Made by a program: the position numbers and the translations under genes. The notes beneath the pieces were generated by a model. The model did not search any database. It was not told where the DNA came from and saw only the letters and a list, made by a program, of their open reading frames with translations. A stretch of DNA of 64,000 nucleotides from positions 2,356,001-2,420,000 of the forward strand of contig NZ_QPES01000001.1 in assembly GCF_009455685.1 (NCBI RefSeq), in the 5' to 3' direction. Source of the stretch: Paraburkholderia hayleyella (GTDB taxonomy: Bacteria; Pseudomonadota; Gammaproteobacteria; Burkholderiales; Burkholderiaceae). Numbering within the stretch: position 1 is the first letter of the stretch; every line of letters starts with the position of its first letter. Shown here one piece after another: positions 1 to 9,071 of the stretch.

Positions 1-284
1 AGCGCATCCGCCCCCACTGCACGCGCCGTTCCCCAGCTCATATACAACGGAATAGCGCGTTTGCGCGCAAGCGTCAGGGCGCTGCCAATGTGGTCGCTAT
101 GTTCATGCGTGATCAGGATCGCGTCGATCTCGTCGATGCCTATACCCAAGCGCAGCAGACGCCGCTCGATCTCTTTTGCCGAGAAGCCGCAATCGAGCAG
201 CACACGCGTCGTCGTGGTGCCGCTGCGTTTTTCAATGAGTAATGCATTACCCTCGCTGCCGCTTCCCAAACTGGCAAAACGCAT
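1..284 (-). CDS. MBL-fold metallo-hydrolase, WalJ/YycJ-like (3' part outside window)
   Basis: The first 94 residues of a metallo-beta-lactamase-fold hydrolase are visible; the rest runs off the left edge. The start is the ATG at 282-284, seven bases after the bamC stop, which suggests co-transcription with bamC and dapA. The metal-binding motif H60-x-H62-x-D64-H65 lies in the sequence THEHSDH, and the N-terminus (MRFASLGSGSEGN) has the strand-turn pattern of the WalJ/YycJ branch. Members of that branch are thought to act on DNA or as nucleases; the exact substrate cannot be told from this fragment. Confidence 0.8.
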   Translation of the reverse strand, partial: MRFASLGSGSEGNALLIEKRSGTTTTRVLLDCGFSAKEIERRLLRLGIGIDEIDAILITHEHSDHIGSALTLARKRAIPLYMSWGTARAVGADA

Positions 285-291
285 CGCGCGC

Positions 292-1431
292 CTAATTGAG
301 CTGGGCTTGCAGCAACGACAGAATGCGCCGCGCCTGGGACGACGTATCCGTTTGTCCATTCGCGTCAACGACCGAAACTTCTGTCAATGCCGTATCTTTC
401 GAGCGCACATTCACAAGAAATGCCTGGCCCGGCTTTTTCACGCTGCTGTCACTAAACAGCAGCTTGCCGAACAGGCCGTCGCGCTTGAGCTCCTGCATCG
501 AATCAGCATAGCGAACGTAATAAATCCCCTTGGCACGGTCCCGGTTATCCACCGCGAAATTGGTGCGATCCAGTGCGAGACCCACCCGCAGCCATGCCCG
601 ATCAAAGGATTCCGGCAGATCCAGCGTTACCGCGCCCGCCGTACTATCGACCTGCACCGGCGCCGTTGCTCGCCTCGCCTCTGTGAGCAGTTGCTTGGCC
701 TGGGCATCGGTCAGACCAAACTTTTGCATCAGCTTCGCCAAAAAAGCGCCTTCCAGCGCCGGATCCCGCGGACGCTCTACCCAGCGCGACGATGTTTTGT
801 CTTGCCCGGTCAGCATTTCTTCCATGGCGCTGTGGGTGATCGAAATATCGGTCGAATCATTCGCGCCACGCGAGACCAGCGTGCGGAAACGATCCCGGGT
901 GCCGGATGAATAAACGAAATCGACCACTTTGCCCAAGGTTCGGCGGAACCAGTCGTCGGGAATATTGGCGCGGTTTTCAGCCCAGTCGGTGACCATGATG
1001 CCCGTGGCAGGCGCATCTGTTTTTAATGTGAAGCCGTTGTCATCCCAGAAATTCTTGATTTGTGGCCACAACTGCTCCGGCGTGCGCCCATCCACGACTA
1101 GCCAGCGACGATCGCCATCATGCTCGATATGCATACCGTAGGGATCCTGGGCGTTTGGCACCCCTTCCGTGGCGTTACCGGCTGCCGTGACAGTGCGGTG
1201 TGGCGCGCCACCGAGCGACAGGTCCACGGGTGGCGCGATGTAACGCTGATCGACCTGCGGCGGAGTCAGATCACTTGGAATAGCCAGTGACGGTGCGCTA
1301 CTGGTCGTCTTGTAATTGACTCGATCAGGCGCAAACCATTCGTTCAGCGACTCGCAGCCAGCGAGCGTGGACAGCGCCAGCGCCAGTGCCGCCATCCGGG
1401 TTGCGTGGAGGGAAATTGCAGAACGTTTCAT
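292..1431 (-). CDS. bamC: Outer membrane assembly lipoprotein BamC (NlpB/DapX)
   Basis: Accessory lipoprotein of the BAM complex, which inserts beta-barrel proteins into the outer membrane. The 379-residue product begins with a lipoprotein signal peptide: Lys/Arg, a hydrophobic stretch, then lipobox LAGC with acylated Cys at 26. It then has the unstructured proline-rich segment typical of BamC, ahead of two helix-grip domains (about 110-220 and 260-375). It lies downstream of dapA, the same arrangement that gave the E. coli gene its old name dapX. The length is close to that of other betaproteobacterial BamC proteins. Confidence 0.92.
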   Translation of the reverse strand: MKRSAISLHATRMAALALALSTLAGCESLNEWFAPDRVNYKTTSSAPSLAIPSDLTPPQVDQRYIAPPVDLSLGGAPHRTVTAAGNATEGVPNAQDPYGMHIEHDGDRRWLVVDGRTPEQLWPQIKNFWDDNGFTLKTDAPATGIMVTDWAENRANIPDDWFRRTLGKVVDFVYSSGTRDRFRTLVSRGANDSTDISITHSAMEEMLTGQDKTSSRWVERPRDPALEGAFLAKLMQKFGLTDAQAKQLLTEARRATAPVQVDSTAGAVTLDLPESFDRAWLRVGLALDRTNFAVDNRDRAKGIYYVRYADSMQELKRDGLFGKLLFSDSSVKKPGQAFLVNVRSKDTALTEVSVVDANGQTDTSSQARRILSLLQAQLN

Positions 1432-1628
1432 GTGGGCCTTCGTAAAGCGAGAACGCGGGAACGCGGCGCGCCGTTCGTGTCATTCAGGAGCAAAGAGCAG
1501 GAACACAGGCGAAATCGACGCTAGTTAAAAAAGACGAAGCACGAAAAAAGATGGGATAAAAGCCCGAACAAGAAGGCAAAACGCAGAGGCTATTCGCGCG
1601 CCCCACGAGCAGACCGGGCCCCAGACCT

Positions 1629-2567
1629 TCAGCCCAGCAGGCCAGCTTCATGCAATGCGCCACGTACCACGTCGTGATAACGCGCATCGAGTGGGGTCAA
1701 TGGCAAGCGGATACCGCCCTGAATACGGCCGAGCTGCTGCAACGCCCATTTCACAGGAATTGGATTCGCTTCAATAAATAAATGCTTGTGCAACGACAAG
1801 AGCTTCATATGGATCTCGCGCGCACGCGGCACATCGACGGCCAGCGCAGCGGCACATAGTTCGCTCATCGCGCGCGGCGCCACATTGGCCGTCACTGAAA
1901 TGTTGCCATGGCCGCCCAGCAGCATCAGCGCAATCGCCGTGGGATCGTCTCCGCTGTAAATGCTGAAACCAGCCGGGGCTGCCTTGATCAGATGGGCCGC
2001 ACGGTCGATATTGCCCGTCGCTTCCTTGACCCCCGTCACACCCGGCACCTCGGCCAGACGCAAGATGGTTTCATGCGCCATGTCCGCCACGGTGCGGCCA
2101 GGCACGTTATACAGAATGATCGGTAAATCGACGGTTTCGGCAATCTTGCGGAAGTGCCGGTAGATGCCTTCCTGGGTCGGCTTGTTGTAGTACGGCACGA
2201 CCTGAAGCGTGGCATCCGCACCGACCCGCCGCGCCTGCTCGGTGAGCTCGATCGCCTCGGCGGTGGAATTGCCGCCGGAACCTGCGATCACCGGGATGCG
2301 CCCGGCGACGTGTTCGACTGCGGTTTTGACCATCAGCACATGCTCTTCAACGGAGAGCGTCGCGGATTCACCGCTGGTGCCGACGACAACCAGGGCGTTG
2401 GTTCCTTCTGCGACATGCCAGTCAATCAGCTTGCGAAACGCGGGCAGATCAAGGCTTCCATCTTCGAGCATCGGCGTGACGATTGCCGGAATGCTGCCGC
2501 GAATCTGAAGGCTGGCACTACCGCCGTTATTCACGTTACCGCCATTGCTATAAATGCCGTTAGTCAT
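1629..2567 (-). CDS. dapA: 4-hydroxy-tetrahydrodipicolinate synthase
   Basis: Condenses pyruvate with aspartate semialdehyde, the first committed step of the lysine and diaminopimelate pathway. The TIM-barrel enzyme has 312 residues. The Schiff-base lysine is K181 (GVKEATG), the catalytic tyrosine is Y153 (ILYNVPGRT) and the substrate-loop threonines lie in GTSGES. An Asn/Gly-rich extension of about 20 residues precedes the usual start (GSIPAIVTPM), which is why the lysine is not at 161 as in E. coli. I see no better internal start codon. It is followed by bamC after a 197-base gap. Confidence 0.95.
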   Translation of the reverse strand: MTNGIYSNGGNVNNGGSASLQIRGSIPAIVTPMLEDGSLDLPAFRKLIDWHVAEGTNALVVVGTSGESATLSVEEHVLMVKTAVEHVAGRIPVIAGSGGNSTAEAIELTEQARRVGADATLQVVPYYNKPTQEGIYRHFRKIAETVDLPIILYNVPGRTVADMAHETILRLAEVPGVTGVKEATGNIDRAAHLIKAAPAGFSIYSGDDPTAIALMLLGGHGNISVTANVAPRAMSELCAAALAVDVPRAREIHMKLLSLHKHLFIEANPIPVKWALQQLGRIQGGIRLPLTPLDARYHDVVRGALHEAGLLG

Positions 2568-2610
2568 GAAACGCCATTAAATGTGTTCAGGAAAACGCGA
2601 TTGTAGCGGA

Positions 2611-3195
2611 TTAGCCCGTCAAACCGTAACGGGATGTAAAAGGCCCATGCGGCGCGGGTTTGACCGCGCAAATCCGCTGGATGTAGGCCATGCGCGGCTG
2701 GGCCAGAAACCCGTCCTGAAACGCGATCACCCGCAACTGGCCGCGCACCACGTCGAGCAACTCGCCGGGCCCCAGCAAAAATGCAGGGTTAGAGGGCCGG
2801 CCAACCGTCTCGTTGCCTTGCGCAAACGTTTCGTAGAGCAGCACGCCACCCGGCGCGAGCGCATTCAGCAAGGCAGGAAAGAGCGGCCGGTGGAGATAGT
2901 GGGTCACCACGACCGCCGCGAACTTCCTCTCCGGCAGCAGCGGCCAGGGCGCCTGCTCAAGATCGGCAAGCCGTGTCTCGATGCGCTCGCCCCGCGCGGC
3001 GGCCAGCGCAGTGGCATCGCGGTCAAGCGCCAGCACCATGTGGCCCCGCGCGGCAAACCAGTGTGCATGCCGCCCGGAGCCCGCCGCGACATCCAGCACG
3101 GGTTCGCCGGGAGCGACAAGATGAGCCCACTGTTGCACCCACTCCGACGGCGCAGCCAGGGCCGAAGAGGGATGAGGCAAAGCGTCATCGGTCAC
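2611..3195 (-). CDS. Class I SAM-dependent methyltransferase
   Basis: Small (194-residue) methyltransferase of unknown substrate. The SAM-binding glycine motif VLDVAAGSGRH is near residues 35-45, and the acidic strand end ALDRD and the post-motif LLYETFAQ follow in the right order, resembling TehB-like enzymes. The GTG at 3193-3195 has AGGA eight bases upstream. A longer reading to GTG 3240 would begin inside a GGATGCG tandem repeat, so I prefer the shorter form. It follows trpS by about 50 bases on the same strand. The target cannot be named from the sequence. Confidence 0.8.
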   Translation of the reverse strand: MTDDALPHPSSALAAPSEWVQQWAHLVAPGEPVLDVAAGSGRHAHWFAARGHMVLALDRDATALAAARGERIETRLADLEQAPWPLLPERKFAAVVVTHYLHRPLFPALLNALAPGGVLLYETFAQGNETVGRPSNPAFLLGPGELLDVVRGQLRVIAFQDGFLAQPRMAYIQRICAVKPAPHGPFTSRYGLTG

Positions 3196-3213
3196 GGCGA
3201 CGTCCTGAGCGCA

Positions 3214-3234
3214 GGATGCGGGATGCGGGATGCG
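3214..3234. repeat. Heptamer tandem repeat, GGATGCG x3
   Basis: Three exact copies of a 7-bp unit lie between the trpS stop and the preferred start of the methyltransferase gene. This is one of several short tandem arrays in the intergenic spaces of this window. Confidence 0.8.
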
Positions 3235-3246
3235 AGACACAGGGCA

Positions 3247-4449
3247 TCAGTTATACGAAAGCCCCATCGCCTCGCGCACATCGCGCATGACCTCGACGGC
3301 AAAACGGCGCGCCTTGTCGCAACCATCGGCGACAATCGCACGCAATAGCGTCGGGTCGTCCATATACTTTTGCGCCCGTTCGAGCATCGGCTGCTGCTCA
3401 CGCAAAATGCCTTCGATCACCGGCTGCTTGCACTCAAGGCAACCAATCCCCGCCGAGCGGCACCCTTTTTGCACCCAGGCGTGCGTGGTTTCGTCGGTGT
3501 ACACCTGATGCAGTTGCCACACCGGGCATTTATCCGGATCGCCCGGATCGGTACGGCGCACCCGCGCAGGGTCGGTCGGCATCGTGCGGACTTTTTTCGC
3601 AATCGTTTCCGCGTCTTCGCGCAAGCCAATGGTGTTGCCATAGGATTTCGACATTTTCTGGCCGTCGAGCCCCGGCATGCGTGAGGCCTCGGTCAGGAGC
3701 GCTTGCGGCTCCGCCAGGATGATCTTGCGCGTCCCTTCGAGATAGCCAAAAAGACGCTCACGGTCATTCAGCGACAGGCTTTGCGATTCTTGCAGCATCG
3801 CCCGCGCCTGCTCCAGCGCTTCATCATCGCCTTCCTGCTGATAGGCGTTGCGCAGTTCGTGATACAGCTTCGAGCGCTTGCCGCCGAGCTTCTTCGCGGC
3901 TTCGAGCGCCTTGTCGGCGAAATCCGCTTCACGACCATACAGATAGTTAAAGCGCCGGGCGATTTCGCGGGTCATTTCGACATGAGGCACCTGATCTTCG
4001 CCCACCGGCACCAGCGAGGCGCGATACAGCAAGATGTCGGCAGCCATCAGCACCGGATAGCCCAGAAAGCCGTAGGTCGAAAGATCCTTATCCCGCAGCT
4101 TCTCGATTTGCTCTTTATAGGTCGGCACCCGCTCGAGCCAGCCCAGCGGCGTGCTCATGCCGAGCAGCAGCGACAGCTCAGCGTGTTCTGGCACACGGCT
4201 CTGGATGAAAAGCGTCGCCTGGGCGGGATCAATACCGGACGCCAGCCAGTCGATCAGGACATCCCACACGTTTTTTTCGATGACTTCGGGGGTTTCGTAG
4301 TGCGTCGTGAGCGCATGCCAGTCAACCACACAGAAAAAACAGGGGTATTCGGACTGCAAGCGCACCCAGTTTTTCAGCACGCCGTGATAGTGGCCGAGAT
4401 GCAGCGACCCGGTGGGCCGCATGCCAGAGAAAATACGGTCTGGGAACAT
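3247..4449 (-). CDS. trpS: Tryptophanyl-tRNA synthetase
   Basis: Class I aminoacyl-tRNA synthetase that charges tRNA-Trp. The 400-residue product carries the HIGH-type motif HLGHYHG near residues 18-24 and KMSKSYGN near 270. At 400 residues it is the longer betaproteobacterial form; the E. coli enzyme has 334. The start is the ATG at 4447-4449, seven bases after the stop of the upstream protease gene. An in-frame TTG at 4473 would overlap that gene and is less likely. Confidence 0.95.
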   Translation of the reverse strand: MFPDRIFSGMRPTGSLHLGHYHGVLKNWVRLQSEYPCFFCVVDWHALTTHYETPEVIEKNVWDVLIDWLASGIDPAQATLFIQSRVPEHAELSLLLGMSTPLGWLERVPTYKEQIEKLRDKDLSTYGFLGYPVLMAADILLYRASLVPVGEDQVPHVEMTREIARRFNYLYGREADFADKALEAAKKLGGKRSKLYHELRNAYQQEGDDEALEQARAMLQESQSLSLNDRERLFGYLEGTRKIILAEPQALLTEASRMPGLDGQKMSKSYGNTIGLREDAETIAKKVRTMPTDPARVRRTDPGDPDKCPVWQLHQVYTDETTHAWVQKGCRSAGIGCLECKQPVIEGILREQQPMLERAQKYMDDPTLLRAIVADGCDKARRFAVEVMRDVREAMGLSYN

Positions 4450-4456
4450 GATTGGA

Positions 4457-5119
4457 TTAGAAAAGCGAAACAAGAGGAGTCAGCACAGCGCTCACTGCCG
4501 CATAGCCCAGATTGACCAGCGGACTGAGCCAGTAGGTTGTCAGCAGCCCGGTCAGCACCAGCGCCATCACGATGAAAAAACCATACGGCTCAATGCGGGA
4601 GAACTTGAACGCAGGGCCTGGCGGCAACAGCGCCACCAGCACCCGGCCGCCATCGAGCGGCGGCAGCGGAAAAAGATTGAGCACGCCCAGCACCAGATTG
4701 ACGCCCACGCCCGCAGCCGCCATGCGTGTCAGGAAAGGTTCGGAAACACCGGCCACCGCGAGCGCAACGCCGCCCACGCCCCACAGCAGCGCCTGCACGA
4801 AATTGCACAAGGGCCCGGCCAGCGCGACCCAGAGACTGCCCCAGCGCGGGTTGCGCAGATTGCCAAAAGCCACGGGAACGGGTTTGGCATAGCCAAACAT
4901 AAAAGCGCCACTGGTGGCGAAATACAGCAAAAGCGGAATAGCGATGGTGCCCAGCGGATCGATATGGCGCATCGGATTAAGCGAAACGCGCCCAAGCACA
5001 TAAGCCGTGTTGTCGCCCAACATGCGTGCGACGTAGCCGTGAGCGGCCTCATGCAACGTAATGGCGAAAATCACCGGTAAGGCATAGACCGTAATGGCCT
5101 GTATCAGGGAAGAATCCAT
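4457..5119 (-). CDS. Site-2 protease family (M50) membrane metalloprotease
   Basis: Intramembrane zinc metalloprotease of the compact M50 type (220 residues, several predicted membrane helices). The zinc motif H23-E24-A-A-H27 sits in the first long helix, and the third ligand region LFPLPPLDGG (D156) in a later one. There is no PDZ domain, so it resembles the short rhomboid-neighbour type rather than RseP. Its substrate is unknown. It lies immediately upstream of trpS on the same strand. Confidence 0.88.
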   Translation of the reverse strand: MDSSLIQAITVYALPVIFAITLHEAAHGYVARMLGDNTAYVLGRVSLNPMRHIDPLGTIAIPLLLYFATSGAFMFGYAKPVPVAFGNLRNPRWGSLWVALAGPLCNFVQALLWGVGGVALAVAGVSEPFLTRMAAAGVGVNLVLGVLNLFPLPPLDGGRVLVALLPPGPAFKFSRIEPYGFFIVMALVLTGLLTTYWLSPLVNLGYAAVSAVLTPLVSLF

Positions 5120-5219
5120 AACTCATGATTGTAACAACGCGACTGCGTGCGTTTGTCCGCTTTCGAATACTTCAGATACTGATTGGGCCTGGGGGCACTA
5201 TCCATGCCCTATGCCAGCC

Positions 5220-5846
5220 CTATGCAAGCCCAAAAGGTGCGGCTGAACCACGTCCTGCCCGCACCAGCACAGGCTCAGGGCCACTCAGGTCGATCACGGT
5301 CGAGGGTTCGCGCGGACAGGCGCCACCGTCGATCACCAGGTCGATCTGCTTCTCGAGACGCTGACGGATTTCTTCGGGATCGTTGAGCGGCATCTCGTCG
5401 CCCGGCATGATGAGCGTCGAGCCCAGCAGCGGCTGGCCCAATGCTTCAAGTAGGGCGAGCGTAATCGCATGATCGGGGACACGCAAGCCAATCGTCTTGC
5501 GCGAAGGATGCGACAGGCGCCGTGGCACCTCTTTGGTGGCCTGCAGCACGAACACATAAGGCCCCGGCGTGACAGAGCGAATCAGCCGGTACTGACGGTT
5601 ATCCACCGTGGCAAAACTGGCCAGCTCGGAGAGATCGCGCACCAGCAGCGACAGCAGTTGCCGCTCATCGATGCCGCGAATGCGCCGCAAACGTTCAACC
5701 GCATTCTTGTCGTCGAGATGACAGGCCAGCGCATAGCTGGAATCGGTGGGCAGCGCGACGACTCCGCCATCGTTGATGATCTGCGCCGCCTGCTTGATCA
5801 ACCTTGGCTGGGGGTCGTCGGGATGAAGCCGGAAAAATTGGGACAT
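5220..5846 (-). CDS. L-threonylcarbamoyladenylate synthase family protein (YciO/Sua5)
   Basis: A 208-residue Sua5/YciO/YrdC-fold protein. The family includes the enzyme that makes threonylcarbamoyl-AMP for the t6A modification of tRNA. Diagnostic stretches are GGVVALPTDSSYAL near 27-40, the Lys/Arg-lined RGIDERQ, PGPYVFVL and IGLRVPDH. The sequence is closer to YciO than to TsaC/Sua5, since it has SSY where TsaC proteins usually have T-Y, so a role in t6A synthesis is possible but not shown. It lies between the PHP and M50 genes. Confidence 0.85.
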   Translation of the reverse strand: MSQFFRLHPDDPQPRLIKQAAQIINDGGVVALPTDSSYALACHLDDKNAVERLRRIRGIDERQLLSLLVRDLSELASFATVDNRQYRLIRSVTPGPYVFVLQATKEVPRRLSHPSRKTIGLRVPDHAITLALLEALGQPLLGSTLIMPGDEMPLNDPEEIRQRLEKQIDLVIDGGACPREPSTVIDLSGPEPVLVRAGRGSAAPFGLA

Positions 5847-5906
5847 GATTGTTACTGGAATAAGTTAACGCAGCGGCCCGCCCCTGAACGCAGTGTGCAC
5901 GCCGAC

Positions 5907-5930
5907 ATCGGCATCGGCATCGGCATCAGC
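5907..5930. repeat. Hexamer tandem repeat, ATCGGC x3 plus a variant copy
   Basis: Three exact 6-bp units and one with a single change lie in the gap between the PHP-domain gene stop and the YciO/Sua5 gene start. Confidence 0.7.
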
Positions 5931-5968
5931 GTTAACTTCAACGCGATGCAACGCGACAGCGCCTGGCA

Positions 5969-6799
5969 TCACAGCCAGCGGGTCCAGACTGGGGTCAGGA
6001 AAGAAGGTAAAGGCGGCAAGCTGCCCAGGTCTACGCGGCCAGGCTCCACGGCATGAAAGTCAGAGCCGCGTGAAGCTTCAAAACCAAAGCGCCGCGCCAC
6101 TTCAGCATATTCGCGGTATTGATCGGGCGTGTGGCTACCCGTGACGACCTCGATAGCCTTGCCGCCCAGATCGATAAACTCGCCGAATAGCGCATCGAAT
6201 TCAACCGGGGTATAGGCATAACGACCAGGATGGGCGATCACCGCCTCGCCGCCTGCGGCCTGAATCCAGCTTACGGCATCAGCCAGTTTGGCCCAGCGAT
6301 GCGGCACATTGCCGGACTTGCCATCGCCAAGATAGCGGGAAAAAACGTCCTGGGTGGAGGCCGCGTAACCGCTTTCGACCATATAGCGCGCGAAATGGGT
6401 GCGCGAAATCATGTCGGGGTTCGAGACGTACTTCAGTGCCCCCGCGTAGGCATCCGGGATGCCCAGGGCGGCGAGCTGTTCGCCGATCGCCTCGGCCCGT
6501 GCCGAGCGTCCGTTGCGCGTGCGCGCCAGACCGTCGATCAGCGTCTGGCAAGTGGGATCGATATTCAGCCCAACGATATGCACCGTCCGCGAAGCCCAGG
6601 TGACCGAAATTTCAACGCCAGCCAGATAGCCCATGCCTAATGCCTGAGCGGCCTCGCGGGCCTCGAGCTGGCCCCGGATTTCATCATGGTCGGTCAGCGC
6701 CCAAAGCGTTACCCCACAGGCATGGGCCCGGCGTGCGACCTCGGCGGGTGCAAGCTGGCCATCGGAGACCGTGGAATGGCAATGCAGATCAGCGTTCAT
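5969..6799 (-). CDS. PHP-domain phosphoesterase (YciV/RnaAM-like)
   Basis: 276-residue polymerase-and-histidinol-phosphatase domain protein. Metal ligands appear in the expected order: H6-x-H8 (ADLHCHSTVSDG), LTDHDE, GVEIS, IAHPGRY and SRGSDFH. Characterised relatives hydrolyse 3',5'-nucleoside bisphosphates or act as 5'-3' exonucleases on short RNA (YciV). The ATG at 6797-6799 is chosen because homology begins exactly there (MNADLHCHS); the upstream in-frame extension has no family character and covers a degenerate 9-bp repeat. Confidence 0.88.
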   Translation of the reverse strand: MNADLHCHSTVSDGQLAPAEVARRAHACGVTLWALTDHDEIRGQLEAREAAQALGMGYLAGVEISVTWASRTVHIVGLNIDPTCQTLIDGLARTRNGRSARAEAIGEQLAALGIPDAYAGALKYVSNPDMISRTHFARYMVESGYAASTQDVFSRYLGDGKSGNVPHRWAKLADAVSWIQAAGGEAVIAHPGRYAYTPVEFDALFGEFIDLGGKAIEVVTGSHTPDQYREYAEVARRFGFEASRGSDFHAVEPGRVDLGSLPPLPSFLTPVWTRWL

Positions 6800-6888
6800 C
6801 GCAGCTTCAAGAAGGGGAAGCGGGCATTTTACTGCAATGCAGTATGAACACCGCGACCATCTTGTTATGTCCGCACCGTACAGAGGCC

Positions 6889-6915
6889 GCAAACGGTGCA
6901 AACCGTGCAAATGGT
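6889..6915. repeat. Degenerate 9-bp tandem repeat (GCAAAYGGT-like) x3
   Basis: Three imperfect 9-bp units sit between the PHP gene start and the stop of the next upstream gene. Confidence 0.55.
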
Positions 6916-6947
6916 ACGAACGATAAACGATACAAATGGCAGACAAG

Positions 6948-7832
6948 TCACGCGCAAAACGCCTCGATCAGCGCCGCGACCTGCTCAGGCTGGTCATGAT
7001 GGACCATGTGCCCCGCATCACTAATCAATCTTTCACGCCAGTCTGCAAACGCGCTGAAACGCGCCTTGAATTCGGCCAACGGCATCGTCCCAGCCAGCTC
7101 ACTCAGGATCGGCGACGCCACCGCTTCGACATGCAGCACCGGAGCCTGAACCCGCGCCCACACCGCCATGATTTCATCGAGGCGATACAGCAGCGGGCCA
7201 CGCAGCTTGTGCGCCGGGTCTGCTTGCAACACGAAACGCCCAGCGCCATCGGGCTTCGACCAGTGTTGCGCGAGAAAACGGGCATGGGTCAAAGCAAGAC
7301 GCGGATTGGTTCGTCTCAGGCGCGCCGCGACCTCGTCGAGCGAGGCATAGCTTTTAAGCGCGGGCGGCGCACGCAGGCCATCGAGCCAGCCCTCCAGACG
7401 GTGCGGAGCCTGAGCCGCCAGCGCCGGAGCCAGCCCAAAGCCTTCCAGATCGACCACGCGCCGCACGCGCTGCGGCCGCGCGCCCGCATACAGGCACACG
7501 ACGTTGGCCCCCATGCTGTGCCCGACCAGATTCACGGTGTCATTGGGCGCGTAGTGGTCAAGCAAGGCGTCGAGATCCGCCAGGTACTCATGAAACCAGT
7601 AATGGCCTCCGCCCTGGGCCGCTACCGGCCAGTCCGACAGGCCAAAGCCACGCGCATCGGGCGCCAGCACTTGCCACTCGCCAGCGAGGGCATCGACCAC
7701 AAACTGGAACGAAGCCGCGACATCCATCCAGCCGTGCAGCATGAAGAGCGTTGGCGCATCCCGCTTACCCCAGCGCCGCACATGCAAGCGCACTCCGCGA
7801 ATAGAAACAAAATCGGACTGTGAGGAATTCAT
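6948..7832 (-). CDS. Alpha/beta hydrolase
   Basis: 294-residue alpha/beta-fold hydrolase. The nucleophile elbow is GHSMGA, the oxyanion stretch is MLHGWMD, and the catalytic histidine lies in DAGHMVHHDQP near the C-terminus. The ATG at 7830-7832 (MNSSQSDFV) is preferred over an upstream in-frame start, because the family strand pattern begins there. The substrate is unknown; it resembles soluble esterases and hydrolases of the MhpC type. Confidence 0.85.
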   Translation of the reverse strand: MNSSQSDFVSIRGVRLHVRRWGKRDAPTLFMLHGWMDVAASFQFVVDALAGEWQVLAPDARGFGLSDWPVAAQGGGHYWFHEYLADLDALLDHYAPNDTVNLVGHSMGANVVCLYAGARPQRVRRVVDLEGFGLAPALAAQAPHRLEGWLDGLRAPPALKSYASLDEVAARLRRTNPRLALTHARFLAQHWSKPDGAGRFVLQADPAHKLRGPLLYRLDEIMAVWARVQAPVLHVEAVASPILSELAGTMPLAEFKARFSAFADWRERLISDAGHMVHHDQPEQVAALIEAFCA

Positions 7833-7964
7833 CGGCCTGTTATATCCGTGACGACAAGAAAAAATGAGCGCCCGATGATAACGAACAAGGCACAAGGCAA
7901 AGCGGCCGGGTTCGCCAGGGAGCCCTTGCAGCAGCGCCGCCTGGATCGAGGCTCAGGTCAGCGC

Positions 7965-8861
7965 TCAGGCGGCACCATCCTGACCATCCTGATCTGCAGG
8001 CAGCGCATCGGCCTGCTCCAGGCCCGCGAGTGCCAGCAGTTCCGCCTCGTCGAAACCCGCCTCGCGCCGGGCGGCAAAATTGAACGGGCCGCGCAGTCGC
8101 GGCGCACGGTATTGCTGCGCCAGACGCGCGTAAGTGTCATGTGGCGCCAGCCCCTGTTGCTCGCAAAGGTAGCGGAACCAGTGGTTTCCAATCAGCACAT
8201 GGCCGATTTCATCGCGCAGAATCACATCGAGAATGGCCGCCGAGGCATGATCCCCCGCCTGCTGCAAGCGGGCCCGGATGGGGGGCGCGGCGTCGAGCCC
8301 CCGGGCCTCGAGCGTGCGCGGCACTAGCGCCATGCGCGCCAGCACGTCGTCCCGGGTGCGCTCGCACATGTCCCACAGGCCATTGTGAGCGGCAAATTCG
8401 CCGTATCCATAGCCCAGCTCGGCCAGTCGCGCGCTCAGCAGCGAAAAATGATGCGCCTCTTCAGCCGCGACCTTGAGCCAGTCGGTATAAAACGCCAGAG
8501 GCATAGCGGCATAACGCCAGACGGCGTCGAGCGCGAGATTGATCGCATTGAACTCGATATGCGCCAACGCATGAAGCAGCACCACGCGGCCCTCAACCGA
8601 ACGCATGCCGCGCCGCGCAAGCTGGCGCGGCTCGACCAGTTCCGGGCGCGCAGGCCGCCCTGGCAGCGCAGCCGGCGCTTCGAGCTGTCGTTCGGGCATG
8701 CAGCGCGCGGCACCCAAGCCCACCTGGGCATGGAGATCGCGCGCAGCCTGCGCCTTGACGAACGGATCACACTCGCACAAGACCGCCAGCGCGGTCTGGC
8801 GCGCATCCACAACGCGCGTCACAGGAAAATCAGGCGTAACCGGCAGGGCGTGACTGGACAT
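7965..8861 (-). CDS. Ferritin-like domain protein (DUF455 family)
   Basis: 298-residue helical protein with the carboxylate/histidine pattern of a di-iron ferritin-like fold. The pairs HIEFNAI, EEAHHF and RDEIGHV are spaced through a long helical region. The family is found widely in proteobacteria and is uncharacterised; an oxidase or hydroxylase role has been suggested only by fold. The start is the ATG at 8859-8861. The upstream in-frame ORF extension runs into an 8-bp tandem repeat and is rejected. Confidence 0.82.
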   Translation of the reverse strand: MSSHALPVTPDFPVTRVVDARQTALAVLCECDPFVKAQAARDLHAQVGLGAARCMPERQLEAPAALPGRPARPELVEPRQLARRGMRSVEGRVVLLHALAHIEFNAINLALDAVWRYAAMPLAFYTDWLKVAAEEAHHFSLLSARLAELGYGYGEFAAHNGLWDMCERTRDDVLARMALVPRTLEARGLDAAPPIRARLQQAGDHASAAILDVILRDEIGHVLIGNHWFRYLCEQQGLAPHDTYARLAQQYRAPRLRGPFNFAARREAGFDEAELLALAGLEQADALPADQDGQDGAA

Positions 8862-8887
8862 AGGCAGGAAAGGCAGGAAAAACACAT

Positions 8888-8927
8888 GAAGACCTGAAGA
8901 CCTGAAGACATGAAGACATGAAGACAT
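8888..8927. repeat. Octamer tandem repeat, GAAGACMT x5
   Basis: Five 8-bp units (two GAAGACCT then three GAAGACAT) lie just upstream of the ferritin-like gene start, in the divergent gap shared with the carbonic anhydrase gene. Confidence 0.85.
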
Positions 8928-9071
8928 GAAAACCCGCGGCAGCAGAGACGCTCGGGGCGCCCTACCCTGATTGGCCTATACCGAGCCACCCTCTGGCCCG
9001 CCACCGAACCGTCTACAATACGCGATTCGACTGGCGATGCACATGGCGCCAACTCGTGCAAAGGAGATCCT